NCBI GenBank assembly: GCA_034521495.1
Contig: JAXHMK010000006.1
Coordinates: 1-60,708 of the forward strand
DNA length: 60,708 nucleotides
Direction of reading: 5' to 3'
Origin: Balneolaceae bacterium
GTDB lineage: Bacteria > Bacteroidota > Rhodothermia > Balneolales > Balneolaceae
Part shown: in pieces, positions 17,813 through 25,413 of the stretch
Numbering within the stretch: position 1 is the first letter of the stretch
How the letters are laid out: each line of letters opens with the position of its first letter
Program-made: the position numbers and the translations under genes
The notes under the pieces: model-generated
Told to the model about the DNA's origin: nothing
The model's database searches: none
The model's input: only the letters and a program-made list of their open reading frames with translations

Positions 17813-20800
17813 ATGAAAAAAATTACCATTACCGAAAAAATTCTGAAACGGCCCGTAACCGCCATCATGATGTCTCTTTTGGTTATTGGATTCGGTGTTT
17901 TTTCTCTCTCAAACCTGAAGGTTACACTCTATCCTACCTTTAATATCCCGGTGATGGGCGTATCCGTGAATTATGCTAATGTAGCACCGGAAGATATGCT
18001 TCAGCTTGTGGTAAAACCTGTTGAAGCTGCTATTTCGGGAGTTGAAGGTGTAGAAACACTGGAATCGAATGTTAGCCAGGGCAGTACTTTTATGATTTTA
18101 CGGCTGCAATCGGGTACGGATATTATGGTTACCGAGCAAAAAGTTCGCGAAGCCGTGGAACGTATCCGGTCTGAATTGCCGAATGAAGCCAGCGAACCAA
18201 TCATTTTTCAATTCGATCCTGATCGATCCCCGGTAATCAGGCTGAGTGTAGAATCGGATGTTCTGGGATTGGACGAACTACGTACACTTGCGGTAGAATT
18301 TATTGAACCCCGGTTTGAACGGATTCCCGGAGTTGCTTCGGCAGATACAAGAGGCGGTTTAACCCGAAACGTATATGTAGACCTGAACCAGGAATCTCTT
18401 GCCCGGCACAACCTTCTTCCTCAAGATGTATTCCAGGCTATATCTACAAACAACAGCCAAACACCCATCGGAAATCTGGTGGCAAACCGAACCAGCTACA
18501 GCATTCGGGCTGAATCGATGTACACCAATATCGAACAAATTGCACAAACAATCGTCACCATAGAAAATGGTATTCCGGTTCGCGTTCGGGATGTTGCCAA
18601 TGTAGAAGACGGCTACGAAAAGATTGAAAATATTGTAGAGATTAACGGGCGAAACAGTGTGACTGTTGAAGTTCAAAAACAATCCGACGCCAATACGCTG
18701 GATGTCACGCAGTCGGTTGTACAAACCATGGGGGATTTTATGTCCGACCTTCCCTCAAGCGTAACAATGCAGGTCTTAAATAATGAGGGTCAGTTCATAG
18801 AGGACTCCGTATCAAACCTGGCCCAATCTGCATTAATTGCTCTTGTGGTTGTGGTACTTATTTTGTTGCTCTTTATGGGCGGCTGGAGAATTGCCTTTGT
18901 TGTTGCCATGAGTATTCCCGTATCGCTGACAGGTACGTTTGCAGCCATGTATGCACTCGATATAACGCTTAATATTATCTCCATTACCGGATTAGCATTA
19001 GCCATCGGCTTACTGGTTGATAACTCAATTGTTGTTTCAGAAAGTATTGCCGCACACCTGGAGGCAGGGAAAGGCCGGTTTGATGCAGCTCTGAGCGGGA
19101 CAAAAGAGGTGGGGGGTGCACTGCTGGGCTCCACATTAACCACGATTGCCGTATTCGTGCCCATTTTAGGCGTCTCCGGTTTTGCAGGTTCCATAGCGAA
19201 AGATCTGGCACTTACAATTTCCATCTCCATTGCATTTTCATTCCTGGCATCTATCATTTTAATCCCTGTACTTGCTTCCCTTCTACTGAAGCGAGAAGAG
19301 TTTGTGCAGAAGAGCTTTACTCTCAACTGGATGAAATCTCTCGAGGCTCGTTATATCTCTGTCCTGGAGTGGATTTTAAAGCGTAAATATGTCATCGGCA
19401 TCACTGTACTGCTGATTATAGGCGGGTCTTATTACCTGTTTACTGATATACAAAAAGAGTTTTTCCCGGCCAGTGACCAGGGTACATTTGAACTCGACGT
19501 GGAACTCGCTGCGGGTACCAAACTCGCCCGAACAGCCACCGTACTTAGAGATTTCTCCGATTATCTTTTGGATGATCCGAATGTTCGAACAGTTATCAAC
19601 AATATTGGGCGTGAAGGATGGAGTACCGAAAGTAACATCGGTAGTTTGAGCATTACCCTGGTTGATAAATCTCAACGTGATCAAACAACAACGGAAATTG
19701 CCACAAGATTACAGAATGAACTGGAAGAACCGGAAATAAAAGTCGAAGTAGATAATCTTGGGGGTGGTGCTCCCGGAAGAGGTTTTGGAAATATGGGAAT
19801 TCGTGTCAGCCTTATTGGTCCCGATATGGACGTTCTTCAGAAGTTAACTCTTCAGCTTGAACAAGCATTAAGCGACGATCCCAATGTGATGTCGGTAAGT
19901 AATCCGCGATCACGTCCGGAACCCAAGCTGGTGTATGAAATAAACAAAGAACGAATCAACCGGGCTGGATTTTCTCCTACAAATATTGCCACGCAGCTTG
20001 GTATTCAAACACGCGGAAATCGCGCCGGCTATTACAGAGATGAAGGGCGTGAAATTCCCATCATGGTTCAGCTTCAACGCGATCAGTTTCAGAGTAGGGA
20101 GGATCTGTTTTCGCTTGAACTCGCCCAATTTGAAGAACAGCGAATACCTGTTCTTGCTCTCGGTGATTTTTCAGTGGAAGAAGGCCTCAGCCGAATCAGC
20201 CGGAGAGACCGCGAAACATTACTGGATGTTAGCGTGATGGTTCGCGGGGATATGGAAGAGTATCGGCAAAAAATTATCAATGTTTTGGATAACGAAATCG
20301 CCATGCCCGACGGGTATCGGTACGCCTTTACAGGTTCTGTGTTCGATCAGCAGCAAAGCAGCCGGGAATTAATGATAGCAGCCATTTTTGCATTACTGCT
20401 CACATATATGGTTATGGCTTCTATTTTCGAAAATTTGCGTGATCCATTTATTGTTATGTTTTCCGTACCATTGGCTTTTTTCGGTTCTCTTATCTTCCTG
20501 TTTATGACATCCACATCACTAAGCGTGCCTGCATATATCGGTATTGTTTTACTGATCGGGATTGTGGTGAATAATGGAATTGTACTCGTTGATTTCATTC
20601 ACCAAAATACACGTGGTAAAGATGATGATATAGACTATCTCAATCTATTTCTTGAGGCTTGTAAACGACGAATGCGACCGATTCTCTTAACCGCGCTTAC
20701 AACAATCTTCTCAATGATTCCCCTCGCACTTGAATTTGGAGCCGGTTCTGAAACCTGGAGTCCGCTTGCCAGGTCAGTCATTGGAGGACTTGCATTCGCC

Positions 20801-20896
20801 ACAGTATTAACACTTTTTGTTGTTCCCGCCGTGGTTGTATCAATTTCTAAGAAACGAAGAAAGAGTGTGAAAGAGGCGTTTAAGCTTAAAGAATAG
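17813..20896 (+). CDS. RND efflux pump permease 2 (AcrB/HAE-like)
   Basis: From the ATG at 17813 (a TTG lies 9 bp upstream) the protein has 1027 residues and the full 12-TM RND architecture. TM4 reads GLLVDNSIVVSES with D403-N404, and TM10 reads GIVVNNGIVLVDFI, the same relay substitutions as in pump 1. It is clearly a paralogue of pump 1 but diverged, and lacks pump 1's long cytoplasmic insert. Adaptor, pump 1 and pump 2 on one transcript recall MdtABC, where two different permeases form a mixed trimer; whether these two do so is inference. A strong terminator follows. Confidence 0.94.
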   Translation: MKKITITEKILKRPVTAIMMSLLVIGFGVFSLSNLKVTLYPTFNIPVMGVSVNYANVAPEDMLQLVVKPVEAAISGVEGVETLESNVSQGSTFMILRLQSGTDIMVTEQKVREAVERIRSELPNEASEPIIFQFDPDRSPVIRLSVESDVLGLDELRTLAVEFIEPRFERIPGVASADTRGGLTRNVYVDLNQESLARHNLLPQDVFQAISTNNSQTPIGNLVANRTSYSIRAESMYTNIEQIAQTIVTIENGIPVRVRDVANVEDGYEKIENIVEINGRNSVTVEVQKQSDANTLDVTQSVVQTMGDFMSDLPSSVTMQVLNNEGQFIEDSVSNLAQSALIALVVVVLILLLFMGGWRIAFVVAMSIPVSLTGTFAAMYALDITLNIISITGLALAIGLLVDNSIVVSESIAAHLEAGKGRFDAALSGTKEVGGALLGSTLTTIAVFVPILGVSGFAGSIAKDLALTISISIAFSFLASIILIPVLASLLLKREEFVQKSFTLNWMKSLEARYISVLEWILKRKYVIGITVLLIIGGSYYLFTDIQKEFFPASDQGTFELDVELAAGTKLARTATVLRDFSDYLLDDPNVRTVINNIGREGWSTESNIGSLSITLVDKSQRDQTTTEIATRLQNELEEPEIKVEVDNLGGGAPGRGFGNMGIRVSLIGPDMDVLQKLTLQLEQALSDDPNVMSVSNPRSRPEPKLVYEINKERINRAGFSPTNIATQLGIQTRGNRAGYYRDEGREIPIMVQLQRDQFQSREDLFSLELAQFEEQRIPVLALGDFSVEEGLSRISRRDRETLLDVSVMVRGDMEEYRQKIINVLDNEIAMPDGYRYAFTGSVFDQQQSSRELMIAAIFALLLTYMVMASIFENLRDPFIVMFSVPLAFFGSLIFLFMTSTSLSVPAYIGIVLLIGIVVNNGIVLVDFIHQNTRGKDDDIDYLNLFLEACKRRMRPILLTALTTIFSMIPLALEFGAGSETWSPLARSVIGGLAFATVLTLFVVPAVVVSISKKRRKSVKEAFKLKE

Positions 20897-20937
20897 GAAA
20901 ACTAAATCAAATATTTTTGCATCCTAATAGATGTCAT

Positions 20938-20974
20938 CAAACCTCCAAAGAGCTCAAATCCTTGGAGGTTTTTT
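20938..20974 (+). terminator. Rho-independent terminator of the efflux operon
   Basis: AACCTCCAA pairs with TTGGAGGTT around an imperfect centre and is followed by a T-run (TTTTTTC). It is a diverged member of the CCTCCAAGG/CCTTGGAGG palindrome family also found after topA and after the SEC-C gene. Confidence 0.75.
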
Positions 20975-20991
20975 CTTCAGATTGTTTACTT

Positions 20992-21015
20992 GTTCCGAAG
21001 GTCCTCCTTCGGAAC
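20992..21015. repeat. Short perfect hairpin
   Basis: GTTCCGAAGG and CCTTCGGAAC form a 10-bp perfect stem around TCCT. It lies in a repeat-rich gap and may be a second terminator or a REP-type unit. Confidence 0.5.
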
Positions 21016-21062
21016 ACCACACCGGAAACTCTTACTTCCATTCTTTGAACTGTTCTTTCAAA

Positions 21063-21200
21063 GAGGCTGTCCAAAAAGAATGTGAGGGAAATAAATTTTT
21101 GATTTTTGTCATACCGGACCCCGATCCGGTATCTCCAAACATAGTTAAAGATTGGAGATTCTGAATCGAGTTCAGAATGACATCCTTTTTGGACAGCCTC
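21063..21200. mobile_element. MITE-like element with perfect 16-bp terminal inverted repeats
   Basis: A 138-bp non-coding unit bounded by GAGGCTGTCCAAAAAG and its exact complement; counting five more bases inward, 20 of 21 match. Inside are two smaller hairpins, ATACCGGA/TCCGGTAT and ATTCTGAA/TTCAGAAT. The terminal sequence resembles ends of some IS families (GAGGCTGTC...), so it may be a non-autonomous derivative of an insertion sequence present elsewhere in the genome. No clear target-site duplication is seen. Open frames crossing it are translations of the repeat and not genes. Confidence 0.6.
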
Positions 21201-21240
21201 GAGCTGAAGCTTCCCCAAACGTTCCGAAGCTGGAGCTTGA

Positions 21241-21436
21241 TAGCCGTCTGACCGCTTTGGTACATGTTTAGCGGTTTGAGTCAAACAACCTGACAGAGCA
21301 CCGTGCTTTTCGGTTCCTGTCAGAGTTGTGGGATAAGGACATCCCCTTCGAAAACTGTCCCACGCGACTCTGGCAGGAGCTATCGCACTCTGCCAGGACG
21401 CTAAACAGACACCCGCTTTGAGCGGTCTGACGGCTA
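21241..21436. repeat. 196-bp long imperfect palindrome
   Basis: The two ends, TAGCCGTCTGACCGCT and the complement of AGCGGTCTGACGGCTA, match at 15 of 16 positions. Further matching blocks occur in order toward the centre: GTTTAGCG, TGRCAGAG, TCCTGYCAGAGT and GTGGGA. The whole unit can fold into one long hairpin with bulges. It ends a few bases before the stop of the acyltransferase gene on the minus strand. It could be a MITE, a composite REP cluster, or a structured 3' end for that transcript. Confidence 0.55.
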
Positions 21437-21442
21437 ATATAC

Positions 21443-22219
21443 TCATTTCTGAATCTCCTTCCGCAGAGTACTTGCGGCGGCTTCAACCTTTTGATGTAGT
21501 TTCTCAGCCAACTCTTTTCGGTCCGAAGCCTGAACCGTCTCCTGACTGTAAACTATCCTGCATTCAATTTTTCTGTTTCCTGCAAGTTTAAAAACATGCT
21601 TATGAAATGGATCACGTGCCCCGTAAAAACAAACGCTCTCATCTGCAGGAGGATCATCTTTCGATGTACGATATTGAAGCGCAGAAAAGCAGACCGGCAT
21701 CGATACGGAAGCCGGATAGTCTAACAACGAAGAACGAAATGGCAGTACACGATCGCCACCTGTTGTTGTTCCTTCCGGAAATAGCACAATCCCCTGATCT
21801 TTGCTCAAACTTTTCGACAGCAGTTCATTTACACGGGTCACATCTCTCTTCGTTGAACGATCTACAAAAATAACCCCGGTATATTTTACCATTGGCCCTA
21901 AAACCGGCCATGATTCCACTGCTTTTTTGGCCACAAATGTACAATTCATATTGATGAACATCGGTACAATATCAATATAGCTCAGATGATTGGAGACGAG
22001 CATAAACGGAGCAACCGGCGGGGTACCGCTGACCTGAAATTTGATATTCAAAATTCGGGCTACCGTTCTCCCCCAAAAACCCGTATAGATATTTCTCCAG
22101 GCTTCGTAAGATTGACCAAACAACCGCAATAACAGGTAGATAGAAAAATATCCGGCATATGATACCAGCGTAAAAAAGACCAACAGAAATACCTTAACAC
22201 TTGCCCGAAAATTTCTCAT
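21443..22219 (-). CDS. PlsC-like 1-acyl-glycerol-phosphate / N-acyl-amino-acid O-acyltransferase
   Basis: A 258-residue membrane-anchored acyltransferase with a hydrophobic N-terminal helix (about 8-32). The catalytic HX4D motif is H78 to D83 in NHLSYID, with GVIFVDR at 115-121 and FPEGTTTGG from 147. This family esterifies a hydroxyl with an acyl chain, classically turning lysophosphatidic acid into phosphatidic acid. Its neighbour upstream on the same strand is an OlsB/GlsB-type N-acyltransferase, so the pair may instead perform the second step of aminolipid synthesis (GlsA/OlsA role). Both assignments are plausible from sequence. Confidence 0.88.
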   Translation of the reverse strand: MRNFRASVKVFLLVFFTLVSYAGYFSIYLLLRLFGQSYEAWRNIYTGFWGRTVARILNIKFQVSGTPPVAPFMLVSNHLSYIDIVPMFINMNCTFVAKKAVESWPVLGPMVKYTGVIFVDRSTKRDVTRVNELLSKSLSKDQGIVLFPEGTTTGGDRVLPFRSSLLDYPASVSMPVCFSALQYRTSKDDPPADESVCFYGARDPFHKHVFKLAGNRKIECRIVYSQETVQASDRKELAEKLHQKVEAAASTLRKEIQK

Positions 22220-22271
22220 TAAAGATTGTTTAGTAAATTTGAGTTCGATATAAGAATTTAAAAAAAGAGTT

Positions 22272-22392
22272 TCCCCTCCTTCGTAAGGAGGGGCCAGGGG
22301 TGGTTAAACGTTCATTATTCGAATCTGAAAGTTTAATATTGGTTCGGTTCTTTTTCAACCACCCCTAAATCCCCTCCTTGAAAAGGATGGGA
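22272..22392. repeat. Inverted pair of CCCCTCCTT hairpin units
   Basis: The left unit (22272-22305) has the stem CCCCTCCTT-CGT-AAGGAGGGG followed by GGGGTGGTT. The right unit (22357-22392) is its imperfect reverse complement, beginning AACCACCCCT. A 51-base A/T-rich spacer separates them. It lies between the two acyltransferase genes and has the head-to-head layout of a BIME. Confidence 0.6.
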
Positions 22393-22474
22393 CTTTATAA
22401 TTGCCAATTTTTGAGATTTATGTCGAACTCAAATTTATTAGACTTTTTTTAAAAACAGAAAGGCGAAGAAAGCT

Positions 22475-23230
22475 TTATCCAAAAAACATTTTCCGGGTTT
22501 GATCGGATATTGCTTCTACATCAAGAAGAATAACAAAGTGCAACAGGTTGAGATCCCGGTCGTACGAAGGGCCGCCACAAACTGTGCATCCTACATCAAT
22601 ATAGTTTTGAAAGAGCGGGGGAATATCAATCTCATCCGTTCTTGGCATCTCATCATCCCATTCAAGTTTGTACCCATCGCGGGGTTCTATATGATATTCG
22701 GGATGAAGAATATTCTCCTTTTCCAGGTATTCCAATGTTTGAAGTGCAACATGCGGTTTTTTCGACTGAAGAGCCGCATATCCAAAGAGATATCGTTTAT
22801 TAAAATGTTCGAGGTAGCCCGCCAGTCCCTTCCAAAGCAGAAACAGTACCCGCCCGCTGCGATGCTCCTCACTAATGCAGGCACGCCCCACCTCAACGGC
22901 GTTTTTCAACACCTTATCGGGAAGAGCCTTCAGCTGGAAACGAGCATTGGTCGTAAATCCCTTTCCAAATTGTGCCTGCTCGTAACTCTGCAACCGATAG
23001 GTACCTATAATAGTGTCCGATTCATTGTGAACAACAATCAAATGATGAGCCTGATCATCGTATTTATCTCTGTCAATTCCATTTTCAAATACAAAATTTC
23101 GATCCAGCTCTTCTTTAAAAATTTTGTAACGAAGACGTTGCGCCGCTTTTACCTCTTCCTCTGTTTTGGCAAATTTAATTGTATATCTACGACTGGCAAC
23201 ATCTGAGATTACGTGATCCTTAACTAACAA
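22475..23230 (-). CDS. GNAT-fold N-acyltransferase of the OlsB/GlsB type
   Basis: A 251-residue protein of the autoinducer-synthase-like branch of the GNAT fold. Signatures are RLRYKIFKEEL (32-42), DRDKYDDQAHHLIV (53-66), and EVGRACISEEHRSGRVLFLLW (113-133). Relatives transfer a 3-hydroxyacyl chain from ACP to the amino group of ornithine or glycine, the first step of ornithine- or glycine-lipid synthesis. The C-terminal part (about 195-251) has CTVCGGPSYD, where such proteins place a late substrate-binding segment. With the PlsC-like gene 255 bp downstream it forms a likely two-step aminolipid pathway. The amino acid used cannot be read from sequence. Confidence 0.85.
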   Translation of the reverse strand: MLVKDHVISDVASRRYTIKFAKTEEEVKAAQRLRYKIFKEELDRNFVFENGIDRDKYDDQAHHLIVVHNESDTIIGTYRLQSYEQAQFGKGFTTNARFQLKALPDKVLKNAVEVGRACISEEHRSGRVLFLLWKGLAGYLEHFNKRYLFGYAALQSKKPHVALQTLEYLEKENILHPEYHIEPRDGYKLEWDDEMPRTDEIDIPPLFQNYIDVGCTVCGGPSYDRDLNLLHFVILLDVEAISDQTRKMFFG

Positions 23231-23450
23231 AATGTAAATCCATTATTTAATTGATAATGCACCAAAGTTATTTTAACAATTTTACCGATATTTATGAATC
23301 CGGCAAACAATTATCAAAATAAGAACTTTTTGATCCAAGAGAGAGATTAAATGTTCTAAAGAAATCAATTTATAAAATTTATCAAAAAGGGCTTTATATT
23401 GTTTCCTTTGCAGATGCCGAATCACAAAATATTTGGTTTAAACTATATTT

Positions 23451-24665
23451 TTGAAGCTACAGATCTCAGAAAACTCGCTCCTTAAAGATATCAATCTCTA
23501 CATCATTTTTGGGGTAACCCTTACCTCGGTGATGGGGGTATCGAGTATTGCACCCGCGTTTCCATCTATCGGTCGGTCGCTGGACGTTTCAACGAACCAG
23601 ATTGGTCTTTTGATTACCTTTTTTACGCTGCCGGGAATAATCTTTACACCCATTTTTGGCATCCTGGCTGATCGATTCAACCGCAAAGTAATTCTTGTGC
23701 CTTCCCTGTTTCTGTTTGGAATTGCCGGTACTGCCTGTGCCCTGGCAGACAGTTTCCAACAACTCCTTATGTTCAGAGTTTTCCAGGGCATTGGAAGCGC
23801 AGCTCTCGGCGTTCTCAATTTAACTCTTATTGGCGATCTGTATCTTGGTAACGAACGTGCAACCGTTATGGGCTATAATGGAAGTGTGCTGAGCATTGGA
23901 ACAGCTCTCTATCCCGCAATTGGTGGTGCATTGGCTATTATTGGTTGGTCATACCCCTTTTACCTGAGCCTGCTTGCCATTCCGGTCGGCCTGTTTGCCC
24001 TCTTTTTTCTCCGGCAGGATACAAATCAGAACGGACTTGAAATTAAATTTTACCTGAAGGAGGTAAAGTCGGCCCTTTTCTCAAAAACTGTGCTGGCTCT
24101 GTTTCTGTGCATGTTTTTTACCTTCATTATGCTGTATGGCGGCTATATTACCTATTTTACTATTTTGCTTGATGAAAAATTTTCCAAAAACTCGTTTGCC
24201 ATCGGCGCCATTCTTTCCGGGTCATCGCTGGTCACAGCCATCACTTCAGCACAACTTGGAAAACTTACCGAACGATTCAATGAACAAACGCTTATTAAAG
24301 CAGCCGCAATACTCTACACTCTAATTTTTTTGATGATTCCATTTGTCGAAAATATTTGGCTTTTTGCCATACCAATTTCACTTTTTGGTGTTGCCCAGGG
24401 CATGAATATTCCAAGCATCATGAATCTTCTCACTGGCTATGCCCCAAAAGAGTTTCGTGCTGCCTTTCTCTCCGCAAACTGGATGGTAATGAGACTGGGT
24501 CAAGCGATTGGCCCCTATATTCTCGGGCTGGTTTATCTCTATGTAAGCCTGGAGGGTACTTTTTATTTTGCGGCTGTGACAGGAGTACTTTTTATAATTA
24601 CAAGTTTTGCAACACTGCATGGCGATATTCCTTCCGCCGATGCAGAAGCTACTATAGCCAGTTGA
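23451..24665 (+). CDS. MFS transporter (drug:H+ antiporter-like)
   Basis: A 404-residue, 12-helix major facilitator. The loop 2-3 motif appears as GILADRFNRKVIL, and the helix-5 region (NGSVLSIGTALYPAIGGALAIIGW) resembles the antiporter motif C of drug exporters. The start is taken as TTG at 23451, giving MKLQISENSLLKDINLYIIFG; no ATG stands before the first helix. Its 3' end overlaps the convergent ABC ATPase gene by 14 bp. The substrate is unknown. Confidence 0.88.
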   Translation: MKLQISENSLLKDINLYIIFGVTLTSVMGVSSIAPAFPSIGRSLDVSTNQIGLLITFFTLPGIIFTPIFGILADRFNRKVILVPSLFLFGIAGTACALADSFQQLLMFRVFQGIGSAALGVLNLTLIGDLYLGNERATVMGYNGSVLSIGTALYPAIGGALAIIGWSYPFYLSLLAIPVGLFALFFLRQDTNQNGLEIKFYLKEVKSALFSKTVLALFLCMFFTFIMLYGGYITYFTILLDEKFSKNSFAIGAILSGSSLVTAITSAQLGKLTERFNEQTLIKAAAILYTLIFLMIPFVENIWLFAIPISLFGVAQGMNIPSIMNLLTGYAPKEFRAAFLSANWMVMRLGQAIGPYILGLVYLYVSLEGTFYFAAVTGVLFIITSFATLHGDIPSADAEATIAS

Positions 24666-25413
24666 GGCGATCTTCGTTCTGAACCCCGCTTTCCACATAC
24701 TGCTCGAATATTTCACTGAGATTTGAGTCTTTTTCCAGCTCCCGGCGGCTCTCGGAATCAAGGTAGGCCAGAATTTTTCCTTTATGAAGAATAGCGATAT
24801 CATCACATAAATTTTCTACTACTTCCAGGATGTGGCTGGTGATAAAAATTGTGGTTCCCTTATTCTTGAGCCTCCTGATGACATTCTTCATCCGCCCGAT
24901 CGATATTACATCCACACTTTCGAACGGTTCATCCAAAAAGAGCAGCTTAGGTTCCGTAAGAATAGCGGCACAAAATGCCAGTTTTTTCCGGCTGCCTGAG
25001 GAAAGCTGTTTCGTTTTTACCTGCGTGAACTCATCAATCTCAAAATACTCCATCAGGGAACTGATTCTTTCATCCAGATCGTGCGTGGAAACGTTATACA
25101 TGTCGCAAACATAGGTGATGAACTCGTAAGAGGTAAAATTTTCAAACAGCAGCGGCGGCTGCAAAACGGAAGCAACTTTCTTTTTAATCTCCACTTCATT
25201 CTGATCGGAATACGGCAGGTTGCCTATTTGAATTGATCCGCTGTCGTAATGAAGTAACCCCGTTAAAATCCCGATCAGTGTACTTTTCCCGGCGCCATTC
25301 GGGCCAATCAAGCCAAATATATTCCCGGTTGGCACCTCAAGATTCAATTCTTTCAGAACCGGTTCTTTATCGTACGCTTTCGTAAGATTCTCTATAATTA
25401 AAGCTCGTTCCAT
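24652..25413 (-). CDS. ABC transporter ATP-binding protein
   Basis: From the ATG at 25413 the protein has 253 residues beginning MERALIIENLTKAY. It shows Walker A GPNGAGKST (37-45), a Q-loop near VLQPPLLFENF, a signature LSSGSRKKL (degenerate LSSGS instead of LSGGQ), Walker B LLFLDEP and the H-loop TSHILE. It resembles ATPases of ABC-2-type exporters. It overlaps the 3' end of the permease gene by 16 bp, a sign of co-expression, and its own 3' end overlaps the convergent MFS gene by 14 bp. The cargo is unknown. Confidence 0.92.
   Translation of the reverse strand: MERALIIENLTKAYDKEPVLKELNLEVPTGNIFGLIGPNGAGKSTLIGILTGLLHYDSGSIQIGNLPYSDQNEVEIKKKVASVLQPPLLFENFTSYEFITYVCDMYNVSTHDLDERISSLMEYFEIDEFTQVKTKQLSSGSRKKLAFCAAILTEPKLLFLDEPFESVDVISIGRMKNVIRRLKNKGTTIFITSHILEVVENLCDDIAILHKGKILAYLDSESRRELEKDSNLSEIFEQYVESGVQNEDRLNWL

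Noticed and set aside
20937-21446. 169-codon minus-strand open frame
   Set aside because: It lies entirely inside the terminator, MITE and long palindrome. Its protein is a translation of repeats (for example CHSELDSESPIFN, a common translation artefact of such elements) with no start context or homology.
22475-23230. Acyl-homoserine-lactone synthase (LuxI-type quorum signal)
   Set aside because: The fold is related, but the motifs and the adjacent PlsC-like gene fit OlsB/GlsB lipid enzymes better, and no LuxR-type receptor is nearby.
23498-23818. Minus-strand frame opposite the MFS gene
   Set aside because: Shadow of a strongly supported transporter gene. Similar long antisense frames opposite the RND, uvrA, lipA and ppk1 genes were dismissed for the same reason.
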